Below are positions 17,566 through 26,999 of a stretch of 64,000 nucleotides of DNA, one piece after another. Position 1 is the first letter of the stretch. Each line of letters starts with the position of its first letter. Under the pieces are notes generated by a model. The model was not told the DNA's origin. It ran no database searches and saw only the letters and a list, made by a program, of their open reading frames with translations. A program made the position numbers and the translations under genes. This DNA comes from Porphyrobacter sp. GTDB taxonomy: Bacteria > Pseudomonadota > Alphaproteobacteria > Sphingomonadales > Sphingomonadaceae. Location: NCBI GenBank assembly GCA_027531395.1, contig JAPZRO010000004.1, positions 992,001 to 1,056,000 of the forward strand, read 5' to 3'.

Positions 17566-18438
17566 ATGTCCACGACCTTCCAGCTCGACACCTCGACCAG
17601 TCGCGCCAATCCGACCCCGGCGCCGATGAAACGGCTGACCGTGCCCGCCATCCGCGCCCGCAAGACCGACGGCGTGACCGGCGAGCCGCTGGTGATGCTC
17701 ACCGCCTACACCGCGCGGCAGGCGCAGTTGCTCGATGCCCATTGCGATCTGCTGCTGGTGGGGGATTCGCTCGGGCAGGTGATCTATGGCCTGCCCTCGA
17801 CCGTGCCGGTGACGCTGGAGATGATGGCGAACCATGGGGCAGCGGTTGTACGCGGGTCGTACCATTCGGTGGTGGTCATCGACATGCCGTTCGGCTCGTA
17901 CGAGGCCTCGCCCGAGCAGGCTTTCGAAAGCGCGGCCTTCCTGCTGAAGCAGACGGGCGCTGCGGCGGTGAAGCTCGAAGGCGGGGCAGCAATGGCGCCC
18001 ACGGTCGCCTTCCTCAGCCAACGAGGCATTCCGGTGATGGGCCATGTCGGGCTCACCCCGCAGGCGGTCAATGTGCTGGGCGGCTACGGCGCGCGCGGGC
18101 GCTCAGAGGCCGAGGCCGAGAAGATCGTCTCCGACGCCGTCGCGCTCGATCAGGCCGGGGCCTTCGCAATCGTGGTCGAAGGCGTGGTCGAACCCATCGC
18201 CATTGCCGCGACCAAGGCCGTGTCCTGCCCCACCATCGGCATCGGCGCCTCGGCGCAGTGCGACGGACAGGTGCTGGTCACCGAGGACATGCTCGGCATG
18301 TTCGAACGCGTGCCGCGCTTCGTGAAGCGTTACGAGGACATTGCCGGGGTAATCGACCGCACGGTCGCCCGCTATGCCGAGGAGGTGCGCAGCCGCGCCT
18401 TCCCCGGCGAAGACCAGACCTACCAGCCCAAGGGCTGA
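17566..18438 (+). CDS. panB: Ketopantoate hydroxymethyltransferase
   Basis: 290 aa. This enzyme makes ketopantoate from 2-oxoisovalerate and methylenetetrahydrofolate, the first step of pantothenate and coenzyme A synthesis. The metal-binding aspartates lie in LLVGDSLGQV and VVIDMPFGSY, the catalytic Glu is in AIVVEGVVEP, and CPTIGIGASAQCDGQVLV is a strong family signature. A ~30-residue N-terminal extension precedes the usual TVPAIRARK start of the barrel. No panC is adjacent. Confidence 0.95.
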   Translation: MSTTFQLDTSTSRANPTPAPMKRLTVPAIRARKTDGVTGEPLVMLTAYTARQAQLLDAHCDLLLVGDSLGQVIYGLPSTVPVTLEMMANHGAAVVRGSYHSVVVIDMPFGSYEASPEQAFESAAFLLKQTGAAAVKLEGGAAMAPTVAFLSQRGIPVMGHVGLTPQAVNVLGGYGARGRSEAEAEKIVSDAVALDQAGAFAIVVEGVVEPIAIAATKAVSCPTIGIGASAQCDGQVLVTEDMLGMFERVPRFVKRYEDIAGVIDRTVARYAEEVRSRAFPGEDQTYQPKG

Positions 18439-18481
18439 CTTTACCCTCTCCTATTTCCATTCAAGGTTTCAGGCCACTGCC

Positions 18482-19534
18482 ATGCAGACGCTGTTTCGCT
18501 ATTACACCTTCTCGCTGATCTTCACTGCTATCTGCCTTGGGCTGGCCGGATGGTATGGCTTCGTCAGTTCCGGCACGCTGGTCGGCATGGCGCAGGTGCT
18601 CTGGATCGTGGTGATCCTTTCGGTGCTGGAGGTCTCGCTCAGCTTCGACAACGCCGTGGTCAACGCCTCGGTGCTCAAGGAGATGGACGAGGTCTGGCAA
18701 AAGCGCTTCCTCACCTGGGGCATCGCCTTTGCGGTGTTCGGGATGCGGATCGTCTTCCCGCTCGCGATCGTCGCGATTGCCGCGAGTATCGGCCCGATGG
18801 AGGCGCTGAACCTCTCGCTCAACAATCCCGCGAAGTACGAGGAACTCGTCAGCTCCGCACATATCGGCATCGCCGGTTTCGGCGGCGCGTTCCTGGCGAT
18901 GGTGGGGATGAAGTTCTTCTTCGACGCCGACAAGGACGTGCACTGGATCGGCAGCATCGAAAGCGCACTGTCGAAGGTATCGAACCTGCCCGCGATCGAG
19001 ATTGCCATTCTGCTGCTCGGGATGTGGGGCATCTCGACCATGCTGCCGGTGGAGGATGCGCACACCTTCCTCGTCGCCGGGATGCTCGGCTTGGTCACCT
19101 TCATCGCGGTGGAGGCGGTGAGCCATTGGCTCGAGATGCGCGAGGAGGCCGCAAGGCTCGCCGGTGCAGTGGTGCGCAGCGGCTTTGGCGGGTTCCTCTA
19201 TCTCAACATCCTTGATGCGAGCTTCAGCTTCGACGGGGTGATCGGGGCCTTCGCGCTGTCGAACAATATGATCGTGATTGCGCTGGGCCTCTCGATCGGG
19301 GCGATGTTCGTGCGCTCGATGACGGTGCATCTCGTCAAGCAGGGAACGCTGGCCGAATACCGCTACCTCGAGCACGGCGCCTTCTGGGCGATCGTGGTGC
19401 TGGGCGCGATCATGCTGGTCTCGGCGGTTTTCCACATCCCCGAGACGATCACCGGCCTGATCGGCGCGATCCTGATCGGGTTGTCGTTCTGGTGGTCGGT
19501 GCGCCACCAGAAGGCCGAGCGCGCCGCCGGCTAA
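18482..19534 (+). CDS. DUF475-family integral membrane protein
   Basis: 350 aa with about 8-9 hydrophobic segments. Conserved acidic patches in membrane segments, LEVSLSFDNAVVNASVL and LDASFSFDGVIGAFALS, are the two halves of a TerC/YkoY-like repeat typical of DUF475 proteins. These are thought to handle metal ions, but the function is not established. I chose the ATG at 18482, 44 bases after panB, rather than the in-frame upstream extension inside panB. The stop overlaps the convergent symporter gene by 4 bases. Confidence 0.85.
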   Translation: MQTLFRYYTFSLIFTAICLGLAGWYGFVSSGTLVGMAQVLWIVVILSVLEVSLSFDNAVVNASVLKEMDEVWQKRFLTWGIAFAVFGMRIVFPLAIVAIAASIGPMEALNLSLNNPAKYEELVSSAHIGIAGFGGAFLAMVGMKFFFDADKDVHWIGSIESALSKVSNLPAIEIAILLLGMWGISTMLPVEDAHTFLVAGMLGLVTFIAVEAVSHWLEMREEAARLAGAVVRSGFGGFLYLNILDASFSFDGVIGAFALSNNMIVIALGLSIGAMFVRSMTVHLVKQGTLAEYRYLEHGAFWAIVVLGAIMLVSAVFHIPETITGLIGAILIGLSFWWSVRHQKAERAAG

Positions 19535-20493
19535 CCCCGCGCCAAACGCGTAGCCAGCGGCGCGGCCAGCACCAACTGGGCCAAGTGATAGAGCAGCAGC
19601 GGGGCGATCACGAACCCCGCTGCGGATGCCGGAAACAGGATCGCGGCAAGCGGCGCGCCGATGGCGACGCTCTTCTGCGATCCGGCAAACAGGAAAGTGA
19701 TGCGGTCGGGCCGCGGCAGACGGAGCAGTCCGCTCACGCCCCACGCCGCCCCCAGCGCCAGCGCCAGCAGCACCAGCACCAGCGCCACCAGCACCGCCCA
19801 GTCGGCGGGCGCGAACTGGCTTCCCAGCCCCTGCTCGACCGCGCCCGAGAAAGCGACATAGACCGCAAGGCCGATCACCGCACGGTCCAGCCAGGCGATC
19901 CTGGCGCGCTGCGCCGCCACCCGCTCGATCACCTTGTCCTGCACCACCTGCCCGATCACGAAGGGCAGCACGAGGATGAGGCCGATGCGGATCACCGCCT
20001 CGCTGCCGATCTCTCCCGCCCCGCCGCCGCCCAGCAGCGCAAACAGCGGCGCGCTGACGAAGACGCCCGCGATATTGATCAGCGCCGCGCCCACCACGGC
20101 GAGCGCGACATTGCCGTGCGCCAGACTGGTGTAGGAGGTCGCCGACTGGATGGTCGAGGGCAGGCAGCCGAGATAGACGAAACCCAGCGCCACCAGCGGC
20201 GGCAGCACGCCCGCAGCCAGCCCGGCAAAGCCGAGCCCCGCCAGCGCCATGCCGCCGAACACGAACAACATCAGCGGCCCGAAGAAACGCCAGTTGGCGA
20301 TCCCGCGCGCGATCTCGCTGCGGCGGATGCGCATGCCATTGACGAGGAACAGCACGAAGATGCCGCCATTGGAGATGTGCCGCGCAATCTCGCGGCCCTC
20401 GCCGGTGGCCGGCAGCAGGAAGGCCAGCGTGGTCATCGCCAGCAGCACGGCAATCATCGGATCGGTCAGGAGAGGCAGGCGGCGCAGCAGCAT
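19531..20493 (-). CDS. Bile acid:sodium symporter-like transporter
   Basis: 320 aa, about 9-10 membrane segments. It belongs to the SBF-like group (YocS/ASBT relatives): GGIFVLFLVNGMRI, LGFVYLGCLPSTIQSATSYTS and the crossover helix region GNVALAVVGAALINIAGVFVSA are recognisable. Substrates of bacterial members are generally unknown. I chose the ATG at 20493 (MLLRRLPLL); the frame could extend 10 codons further. It is the last gene of the minus-strand run that begins with the sugar transferase, 48 bases after the TPR lipoprotein. Confidence 0.82.
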   Translation of the reverse strand: MLLRRLPLLTDPMIAVLLAMTTLAFLLPATGEGREIARHISNGGIFVLFLVNGMRIRRSEIARGIANWRFFGPLMLFVFGGMALAGLGFAGLAAGVLPPLVALGFVYLGCLPSTIQSATSYTSLAHGNVALAVVGAALINIAGVFVSAPLFALLGGGGAGEIGSEAVIRIGLILVLPFVIGQVVQDKVIERVAAQRARIAWLDRAVIGLAVYVAFSGAVEQGLGSQFAPADWAVLVALVLVLLALALGAAWGVSGLLRLPRPDRITFLFAGSQKSVAIGAPLAAILFPASAAGFVIAPLLLYHLAQLVLAAPLATRLARG

Positions 20494-20541
20494 GGCGCGG
20501 CCCCCTGCCCCGTCTTGCGGCAATTGTCGAGCGGCAGCGTC

Positions 20542-22020
20542 CTAGCGCGATTGCAGCGCGGACGGGCGCAGATCGGCACGCAGCGCCGCAAACCGCGCCG
20601 CAGCCTCGGTCTGGCCGAGTTCGCGGGCGGCCTTCGCACGCAGTGCCAGCATCGCGGGATCATGCCCTGCCCCGAGCTTGATCGCGTGATCGAGCAGCAG
20701 CGCGGCACGCTCCCACTCGCCGCGCGCGCCGAGGCTCTGAGCCAGCATCACCAGTGCAGCGGGATTGTCCGGCTCGCCGGCAACATGGCGCGCCAGCAGC
20801 GTATCAGCAGCCATGGCATCGCCCGCGCGGCGATAGGCGAACAAAGCCTTGCGCGTGAGCGGCCAGGGACGGCGAACCCTCGCGGCGAGCGCATAGCTCT
20901 CGAGCGCGCCGCGCGCATCGCCGCTCGCCAGCACGGTGTCACCGGCCAGTTGCGCAATATCGGCGGAAGACGGAAAGCGGGCGCGCAGCCCCTGCGCGGT
21001 AGAACGCGCCTGCGCTGCATTGCCGGCCAGCGCGCTGCGCCTGAGATCGGCGGTCGGCTGCGGCAGCCCAGCCCGCGCTGCCAGCACCACAGGTGCTGCC
21101 GCAGGCGTGGCATAGGCCCGCGCCAGCAGCGGCGCGGCGCTGGCCCGGTCGCCGAGCCGCTCATGGGCACGCGCCACCAGCATCACGAGATAGGGCGAAG
21201 CCTCGGCCTCGGCCGCCTCGGCACCAAAGCGGGTGATCACCTCGGCCTCGCGCCCATCGAGCAGCAGCGCCCGCGCCAGCAGCGCGCGAACCCGGCGGTT
21301 AGCGGGCTGGCGCGCGGCAAGAGCTTCGAGCTGCGCGGCGGCGCTCGCATGATTGCCCTGATCGAGACTGATCAGCGCGTCGAGCAGCACCGCGGCGGGA
21401 ACCCCGCGCCCGACCATGCCGCTGCGCTCCAGCAGGCTGCGTGCCAGCACCGGCTTGCCGCCGCGCTGGGCGAGCACCGCCTGAAGATAGAACACGCGCG
21501 GCTCGTCCGGCGCGATCTCAGCCAGTTCGCGCACCGCCGCCAGCATCTCGCGGTTCCGCCCGAGATCGCCAAGCGTTGCGGCATATTCGGCCCAAGCATC
21601 GACATAGCTGTCATCGGCAGCCAGCGCCGCCTCGAACCACGGCAGGGCATCGGCAAAGCCATGCGCATCGCGCACCATCAGCGCCCGCATCAGCAGCGCG
21701 GGAGCATGATCGGGGCCGAGTTCCAGCGCCCGGTCGGCCGCTTCCAGCGCGGTCAGGTGCTCGCCGCCGCGAAAGCGCAGGCGGGCGATGGCGACCCACA
21801 GATCGGGATTGTCCGGCTCAAGCGCCAAGGCCCTGTCGAGCAGCTGCCCGGCCTGCGGCAGAGCTCCGGCAGCCATCGCACTATCGGCCTCGCCCAGCAG
21901 ACGCACGAATTCGGCCCCGCCTGAAGGCGCGCCATTGCTGGCACTGCGATCACTGTCGCAGCCGGTCAGCAGCACAGCGCAGGCCAGCAATCCGGCCAAA
22001 ATCTCAGGTCTGCAGATCAT
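20542..22020 (-). CDS. TPR-repeat lipoprotein, probably PrsT-like (PEP-CTERM system)
   Basis: 492 aa. The signal peptide ends in the lipobox LLTGC (Cys20), so it is a membrane-anchored lipoprotein. The rest is tetratricopeptide repeats rich in Ala/Leu (for example LDRALALEPDNPDLWVAIARLRF). Position directly after prsK-prsR suggests the TPR lipoprotein PrsT of PEP-CTERM/exopolysaccharide systems, although it is much shorter than the usual ~900-residue PrsT. The start overlaps the prsR stop by 17 bases. It probably acts as a scaffold in polysaccharide export, which is inference from context. Confidence 0.72.
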   Translation of the reverse strand: MICRPEILAGLLACAVLLTGCDSDRSASNGAPSGGAEFVRLLGEADSAMAAGALPQAGQLLDRALALEPDNPDLWVAIARLRFRGGEHLTALEAADRALELGPDHAPALLMRALMVRDAHGFADALPWFEAALAADDSYVDAWAEYAATLGDLGRNREMLAAVRELAEIAPDEPRVFYLQAVLAQRGGKPVLARSLLERSGMVGRGVPAAVLLDALISLDQGNHASAAAQLEALAARQPANRRVRALLARALLLDGREAEVITRFGAEAAEAEASPYLVMLVARAHERLGDRASAAPLLARAYATPAAAPVVLAARAGLPQPTADLRRSALAGNAAQARSTAQGLRARFPSSADIAQLAGDTVLASGDARGALESYALAARVRRPWPLTRKALFAYRRAGDAMAADTLLARHVAGEPDNPAALVMLAQSLGARGEWERAALLLDHAIKLGAGHDPAMLALRAKAARELGQTEAAARFAALRADLRPSALQSR

Positions 22021-23368
22021 ACTGCTTGATCAGGTCATAAAGCGTCGGGCGGCTGATCCCGAGCAGCTTGGCGGTGCTGGAGATATTGCCCTCGCTGCGG
22101 GCCAGCGCATGACGGATCACCCGGCGATCCGCCGCCTCGCGCGCGGCCTTGAGGTTGAGCACATCGGCGCTCTCCTCGTCCGGCTCGCCGAGATCGAGGT
22201 CGCCGGCATGGACAAGCTTGCCATCGGCCATGATCACCGCGCGCTTCACCCGGTTTTCCAGTTCGCGGACATTGCCCGGCCAGTCATGCGCATCGATCGC
22301 GGCGAGCGCGTCGGCGGCAAAGCCGGTGACGGCCGGGTTCATCTCGGCGGCAAAGCGCTTGAGGAACACCTTGGCCAGCAGCACCGGATCGCCGTGCCTT
22401 TCGGCCAGCCCGGGAATCCGCACCACAATCTCGGCCAGACGGTAGAACAGGTCCTCGCGGAACGCGCCCGCCGTGATCATGCTCTCGAGATCCTGATGGG
22501 TGGCGCACACGATCCGGGTGTTGACCGCGATCGCGCGGCGGCCGCCGACCCGCTCGATGGTGCGCTCCTGCAGGAAGCGCAGAAGCTTGACCTGCAGCGG
22601 CAGCGGAATGTCGCCTACCTCGTCGAGGAACAGCGTACCCCCGTGGGCGCTTTCGATCTTGCCCTCGGTGGTCTTGACCGCCCCGGTGAAGGCGCCCTTC
22701 TCGTGCCCGAACAGCTCGCTTTCGAGCAGGTTCTCCGGGATCGCGGCGCAGTTGATCGCAACGAACGGCCCGTCGGCGCGGTCGCTGGCATCGTGCAGGC
22801 CCTTGGCGAGCAGTTCCTTGCCCGTCCCGCTCGCGCCCAGCAGCATCACCGACACGCTGGTCTTGGCGACTCGTTCGATGGTGCGCGCGACCTTGACCAT
22901 CTCGGGCGCGCCGGTGATCAGGCGGCCGAGCACGGTCTTGTCGTGGCTCGCGCTGGCCACCAGCCGGCGGTTTTCCTGCTCGATCCGGTGCAGGTTGAAC
23001 GCCCGTCGCACGATCAGCCCGAGCGCGTCGATATCGAGCGGCTTCTGGTAGAAGTCGTAGGCTCCGCGCTCAATCGCCTGGAGCGTGCTCTCGCGCGCAC
23101 CGTGGCCCGACGCGACGATCACCTTGGTATCGGGCTTCAATGCCATGATCGCATCGAGCACGGCAAAGCCCTCGCTGGTGCCGTCGGGATCGGGCGGCAG
23201 GCCGAGATCGAGCGTCACCACCGCGGGCATCTCCGCCCGGAGCGCGGCGAGCGCGGAGTCACGGTCGCCAGCGATGATCACCTCGAAGTCGTCGTAGGAC
23301 CACTTGAGCTGCGCCTGCAGGCCGGGATCGTCCTCGATCACCAGCAAAGGGGGTTTCCTGTCGGCCAT
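22004..23368 (-). CDS. prsR: PrsR-type sigma-54-dependent response regulator (PEP-CTERM system)
   Basis: 454 aa NtrC-class activator. The receiver domain (about 6-125) has VIEDDPG, the phosphoacceptor aspartate in VVTLDLGLPP and Lys in YDFYQKPLD. The AAA+ domain (about 145-380) has Walker A GASGTGKE, the sigma-54 contact loop GAFTGA and Walker B TLFLDEVGD. A Fis-type helix-turn-helix closes the protein (STAKLLGISRPTLYDLI). The DxDGTSEG insertion in the receiver is typical of PrsR. The ATG at 23368, with GGGAGG 7 bases upstream, overlaps the prsK stop by one base; a GTG one codon earlier is possible. It probably activates EPS/exosortase genes with sigma-54. Confidence 0.88.
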   Translation of the reverse strand: MADRKPPLLVIEDDPGLQAQLKWSYDDFEVIIAGDRDSALAALRAEMPAVVTLDLGLPPDPDGTSEGFAVLDAIMALKPDTKVIVASGHGARESTLQAIERGAYDFYQKPLDIDALGLIVRRAFNLHRIEQENRRLVASASHDKTVLGRLITGAPEMVKVARTIERVAKTSVSVMLLGASGTGKELLAKGLHDASDRADGPFVAINCAAIPENLLESELFGHEKGAFTGAVKTTEGKIESAHGGTLFLDEVGDIPLPLQVKLLRFLQERTIERVGGRRAIAVNTRIVCATHQDLESMITAGAFREDLFYRLAEIVVRIPGLAERHGDPVLLAKVFLKRFAAEMNPAVTGFAADALAAIDAHDWPGNVRELENRVKRAVIMADGKLVHAGDLDLGEPDEESADVLNLKAAREAADRRVIRHALARSEGNISSTAKLLGISRPTLYDLIKQYDLQT

Positions 23369-25497
23369 CACGCCACCTCCCGCGAAATCGGTTTCTGTCC
23401 GTCATCGGCCCCGCCGAGCAACCGCACTGCATCGGCGAGCGGCAGCACTACGCTGAAGCGTGTGCCCAATCCTTCACGCGATTCGACCGCCACCCGGCCG
23501 CCCATCGCCTTGACCAGTTCGCGCGCCTCGAAGGCCCCGATGCCGAAGCCGCCGGGCTTGGACGAGACGAACGGCTTGAACAGGCCGGTGCGCACGAATT
23601 CGGGGCTCATGCCGCAGCCGGTGTCGATCACCTCGAGCGTGCCGTGGAGACCGTCGGCGGTGACATCAAGACACACCGGCATCCCCGGCTCGCTCGCGTC
23701 GATCGCGTTCTGCACCAGATGCACCAGCACCTGTTCGAGCGCCTCGGGATTGGCCATCACCCGCACGCTTTCCTCACGGGTCAGCGCCACCGGATGCACC
23801 GCGCCGAGGCGCTTGGCGACAGTGCGCGCCAGATCGACCAGATCGATCGCGCAAAGCTGGTTGACGGGGTTCGCACCATAGCGCCCGAGCCGAGCGAGCA
23901 GCGCGGTCAGCTTATCGGCCGAATTGCGCAAGGTCAGCAGCATGTCGGCGCGGAAGGCGGGGTTGTCGGCGTGCTTCTGGGCATTGGCCGCAAGCAGCGA
24001 AAGCTGGCTGGCGAGGTTCTTGATGTCATGCATCACGAAGGCCATGCGACGGTTGAAATCGTCGAACCGCGTCGCATCCATCAGCGCCTGCTGCCCGGCC
24101 TGTTCGGACAGGTAGCTCGCCAGCTGCTGGCCGACCACGCGCAGCAGATCGAAATCCTCCCAGTCGAGCCGCCGCGGCGTGCGCGGCCGGGCGAGCACCA
24201 CCACACCGACCAACCGGTCGAAGTGGATCAGCGGCACCAGCGCCCAGGCATCCTCGGCCTCGATCAGCCATTCCGGCAATTGCGCAATCTCGCCCTGATG
24301 CTCGATCCCGCCGCGTGCCTCGTCGAGCGCGATGATCAGGTTGTGCTGTTCGAGCAGACCGGCCAGCAGGTGCTCGCCTGCCACAGCCGGCACGGCAATG
24401 GTCGGCCAGTTCCAGCGCGCGGTGAGTTCCAGTTGGGCCTCCTCGTTGGGCATCAGCAGCAGGCCCGCCGGGCTTTCGGTGATGTCGGCGAGCGCCTTGA
24501 CCGCACGCTCCTCGAGGCTCGCGCTGCTCTTGCCGGCACGGCCGATGGTGCGGGTGAAGCGCAGCCATTCCTCGCGGTAATCATAGCGGTGCTGGAACAG
24601 GTGCTTGGTTGCCGTGACGCGCAGCCAGCCGCGCAGACGCGGCGAAGGCAGGGCAGCGATAGCGGCGGCGGCAGCCAGCGCAAGGAACAGCACCTGGCCG
24701 GTATAGGCGAAATCGCCCCCCACCAGCGGCAGCGACTTGGCCACCAGCACCATCAGCGCCAGATAGCTGCCGATCAGCAGCAGCGAGAGTGTGCGGAAGG
24801 TGACTGCACGCGACGGGCTGAACTGCACCCGCGGCCCGGCCGGGCTCATCCCCAGCGCGAACAGCACGCCCATCACGCCGGCAAACAGCCCGCGCAGATC
24901 GTGCAGCAGCCCCGGATATTCGCCGCCGAGATAGGCGATCGTCGCAAGGTTGAGATCATAGGCAAAGATGCCCGACAGCGCGATCACCGACCAGCGCAGC
25001 AGATAGCGCGATCCGTCCGCTGCCCCGGCATAGAGGTTGTGCAGCAGCATCAGCGCGCCGATCGCGACCAGCATGTCGGTCAGCATCCGCACGTCGAAGG
25101 CGGCCCGCGCAATCGCCGGGAACTCCGCCCCGCGCAGCTGCAGGCCCAGCACCAGCGGCTGGCACAATTGCACCAGCACCAGCGCGATGATCACCGGGCG
25201 GATCGGCTTGAGGCTCGCCGCGCGCCCGTCGGCCGAGAACATGCCGAAGATCGCCGCCATCAGCGCCAGATTGCGCGCCATGATCGCCAGCTGGCCCGCG
25301 GCATTATCAGGGCCGAAGGCCGCGCCGAAGGCACAGGCCGCGCAGCCCAGCGCGCTGGCAAAGGCCAGCGGCAGGCGATCGGGCCGCGCCGGATCGCCGC
25401 AGTTCCAGATCCACACCAGCGATCCCGCGCCCAGCGCCGCGCCCGCAACCCATGCGAGCGACGCCAGCAGCGCCATGCCTTCCGGCAGCCCGCTCAC
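23368..25497 (-). CDS. prsK: PrsK-type membrane histidine kinase (PEP-CTERM system)
   Basis: 709 aa. About 9-10 N-terminal membrane segments (1-310) are followed by a GAF-like domain (about 335-480) and a kinase core. The H-box is a variant, VMHDIKNLASQLSLL, as usual in PrsK. The N-box is LVHLVQNAIDASEPG and the G boxes are VIDTGCGMSPEFV and GFGIGAFEARELV. It should phosphorylate PrsR. I chose the GTG at 25497 because GTGA overlaps the stop of the sugar-transferase gene and GGAGGG lies 7 bases upstream; an ATG at 25476 is the alternative. Confidence 0.88.
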   Translation of the reverse strand: MSGLPEGMALLASLAWVAGAALGAGSLVWIWNCGDPARPDRLPLAFASALGCAACAFGAAFGPDNAAGQLAIMARNLALMAAIFGMFSADGRAASLKPIRPVIIALVLVQLCQPLVLGLQLRGAEFPAIARAAFDVRMLTDMLVAIGALMLLHNLYAGAADGSRYLLRWSVIALSGIFAYDLNLATIAYLGGEYPGLLHDLRGLFAGVMGVLFALGMSPAGPRVQFSPSRAVTFRTLSLLLIGSYLALMVLVAKSLPLVGGDFAYTGQVLFLALAAAAAIAALPSPRLRGWLRVTATKHLFQHRYDYREEWLRFTRTIGRAGKSSASLEERAVKALADITESPAGLLLMPNEEAQLELTARWNWPTIAVPAVAGEHLLAGLLEQHNLIIALDEARGGIEHQGEIAQLPEWLIEAEDAWALVPLIHFDRLVGVVVLARPRTPRRLDWEDFDLLRVVGQQLASYLSEQAGQQALMDATRFDDFNRRMAFVMHDIKNLASQLSLLAANAQKHADNPAFRADMLLTLRNSADKLTALLARLGRYGANPVNQLCAIDLVDLARTVAKRLGAVHPVALTREESVRVMANPEALEQVLVHLVQNAIDASEPGMPVCLDVTADGLHGTLEVIDTGCGMSPEFVRTGLFKPFVSSKPGGFGIGAFEARELVKAMGGRVAVESREGLGTRFSVVLPLADAVRLLGGADDGQKPISREVA

Positions 25498-26879
25498 CGC
25501 GCGCCCTCCGGCCACAGGATAACCCGCACCGTCTGCAGCAGGATCACCAGATCGAGGAAGGGGGTGTAGTTCTTGGCGTAATAGAGATCATATTCGAGCT
25601 TGCGGCGGCTGTCCTCCACCGAGGCGCCGTAGGGATAGTTGATCTGCGCCCAGCCGGTGATGCCCGGCTTCACCATGTGGCGTTCGCCGTAGAAGGGAAT
25701 CTCCTCCTCGAGGCTTTCGACGAAGGAGGGCACTTCGGGACGCGGGCCGACAAAGCTCATCTGGCCCTTGAGCACGCTCCACGTCTGGGGGAGCTCGTCG
25801 ATCCTGACCTTGCGGATAAAGCGCCCGAGGCGGGTGATGCGCGGATCGTCCTTCTCGGCCCACTTGGCCCCGTCCTTTTCGGCATCGGTGCGCATCGAGC
25901 GCAGCTTGATCAGCGTGAAGGGCTCGCCATAGAGCCCCACGCGGGTCTGGCGGAAGAAGGCCGGGCCCTTGCTGTCGAGCTTCACCAGCACCGCGAACAG
26001 CGCAATCACCGGCAGGGTCAGCACCAGCAGGATCGAGCTCGCGGTGATGTCGAAGATTCGCTTCACTGCGCTCGAGAACATCCGCGAGCTGGAAAAGCCG
26101 TCTGAGAAGATCAGCCAGCTGGGATTGACGGTGTCGAGATCGACACGGCCCGTCTCGCGCTCGATGAAGCTCGAGAAATCGTTGACGTGCACGCCCTTGG
26201 TCTTGATCCGCAGCAAGTCCTTCAGCGGCAGCGCGTTGCGGCGTTCCTGCAGCGCGAGCACCACTTCGGAGACGCCGAGGTTCTCGACGAAACGGCCGAG
26301 ATCGTGGATCGCGGCGCGCGGGATCGCCTCCTCGACGACGCGCTGGTTGTCGCTCATGGCGATATAGGCAACGATGGCGAAGCCGGTTTCGGGCTTGTCG
26401 CCGAGCTCGCGCAGGCGCTGCGCCCGGTCGCCCGCGCCCAGCACCATCACCCGGCGGCGGAAGGCCGAGGAGCCGAGGAAACTGGTCAGCAGCAAGCGGT
26501 CGGCCACCAGCACAAGGATGGCGAGGCCCATGGTGTAGAGCAGCGTCGAGCGCCAGAAGAAGTCGCTCGGCACGATGAAATCGATCACCGCCAGCGCAAT
26601 GATGCCGAGACTGATCGCCACCAGCACGCGCGCGCCCGCAAACCGCAGGGAGCGCAGGGCATAGGGGCCGTAGACCCCGACCGCGATCATCGCCAACCAG
26701 ATGATCATCGCGGTGCCGGTGAGCGGAAGCCAGCGATTGCCGAAGCCGTCGAGATCCATCCCGATCTGTCCAGCGCGCAGCTGCCACGCCAGCTCGCTCG
26801 CCAGCACCAGCAAGCCCAGATCGAGCAGGCCGAGCAGCAGCACGGCGTGCGGGATATAGTGCTTGAACAGGCGGATCAT
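25494..26879 (-). CDS. Polyprenyl-phosphate sugar transferase, exopolysaccharide initiation (PEP-CTERM-associated)
   Basis: 461 aa. Four N-terminal membrane segments (about 10-130), a Rossmann-like middle domain (RRVMVLGAGDRAQRL), a fifth membrane segment near 280, and the C-terminal bacterial sugar transferase domain. Motifs seen are KRIFDITASS, KGPAFFRQTRVG, LRSMRTDAEKDG, DELPQTWSVLKGQMSFVGPRPE and KPGITGWAQI. It should transfer the first sugar-phosphate onto undecaprenyl phosphate. It is first in the operon with prsK, prsR and the TPR lipoprotein and matches the EpsB-like TIGR03013 group by context. Confidence 0.9.
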   Translation of the reverse strand: MIRLFKHYIPHAVLLLGLLDLGLLVLASELAWQLRAGQIGMDLDGFGNRWLPLTGTAMIIWLAMIAVGVYGPYALRSLRFAGARVLVAISLGIIALAVIDFIVPSDFFWRSTLLYTMGLAILVLVADRLLLTSFLGSSAFRRRVMVLGAGDRAQRLRELGDKPETGFAIVAYIAMSDNQRVVEEAIPRAAIHDLGRFVENLGVSEVVLALQERRNALPLKDLLRIKTKGVHVNDFSSFIERETGRVDLDTVNPSWLIFSDGFSSSRMFSSAVKRIFDITASSILLVLTLPVIALFAVLVKLDSKGPAFFRQTRVGLYGEPFTLIKLRSMRTDAEKDGAKWAEKDDPRITRLGRFIRKVRIDELPQTWSVLKGQMSFVGPRPEVPSFVESLEEEIPFYGERHMVKPGITGWAQINYPYGASVEDSRRKLEYDLYYAKNYTPFLDLVILLQTVRVILWPEGAR

Positions 26880-26934
26880 GGTGGGGGCAGGCCTCTTGCG
26901 CGTTGCCCTGCCTTCTAGGCCCGAGACCTTAAGT

Positions 26935-26955
26935 GTCGGTAAACTTTACACCGAC
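26935..26955. promoter_or_regulatory. Inverted repeat upstream of the sugar transferase operon, candidate operator
   Basis: GTCGG-TAAA-C-TTTA-CA-CCGAC: both arms match except for a two-base CA on one side. It lies in an AT-richer 120-base gap, 56 bases from the sugar-transferase ATG and just beyond the stop of the XRE gene. It could bind PrsR or another regulator of the EPS operon. I saw no clear sigma-54 -24/-12 pair beside it. Confidence 0.45.
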
Positions 26956-26999
26956 GCAAAGGCGCGCGTTTCTGCGGTTTGCGAAGGTTAATCCCCCGC

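Noticed and set aside
19492..21924. An 810-codon plus-strand open frame opposite the symporter and TPR genes
   Set aside because: Low-complexity Arg/Gln/His composition, no start signal, and a real lipoprotein gene on the other strand.
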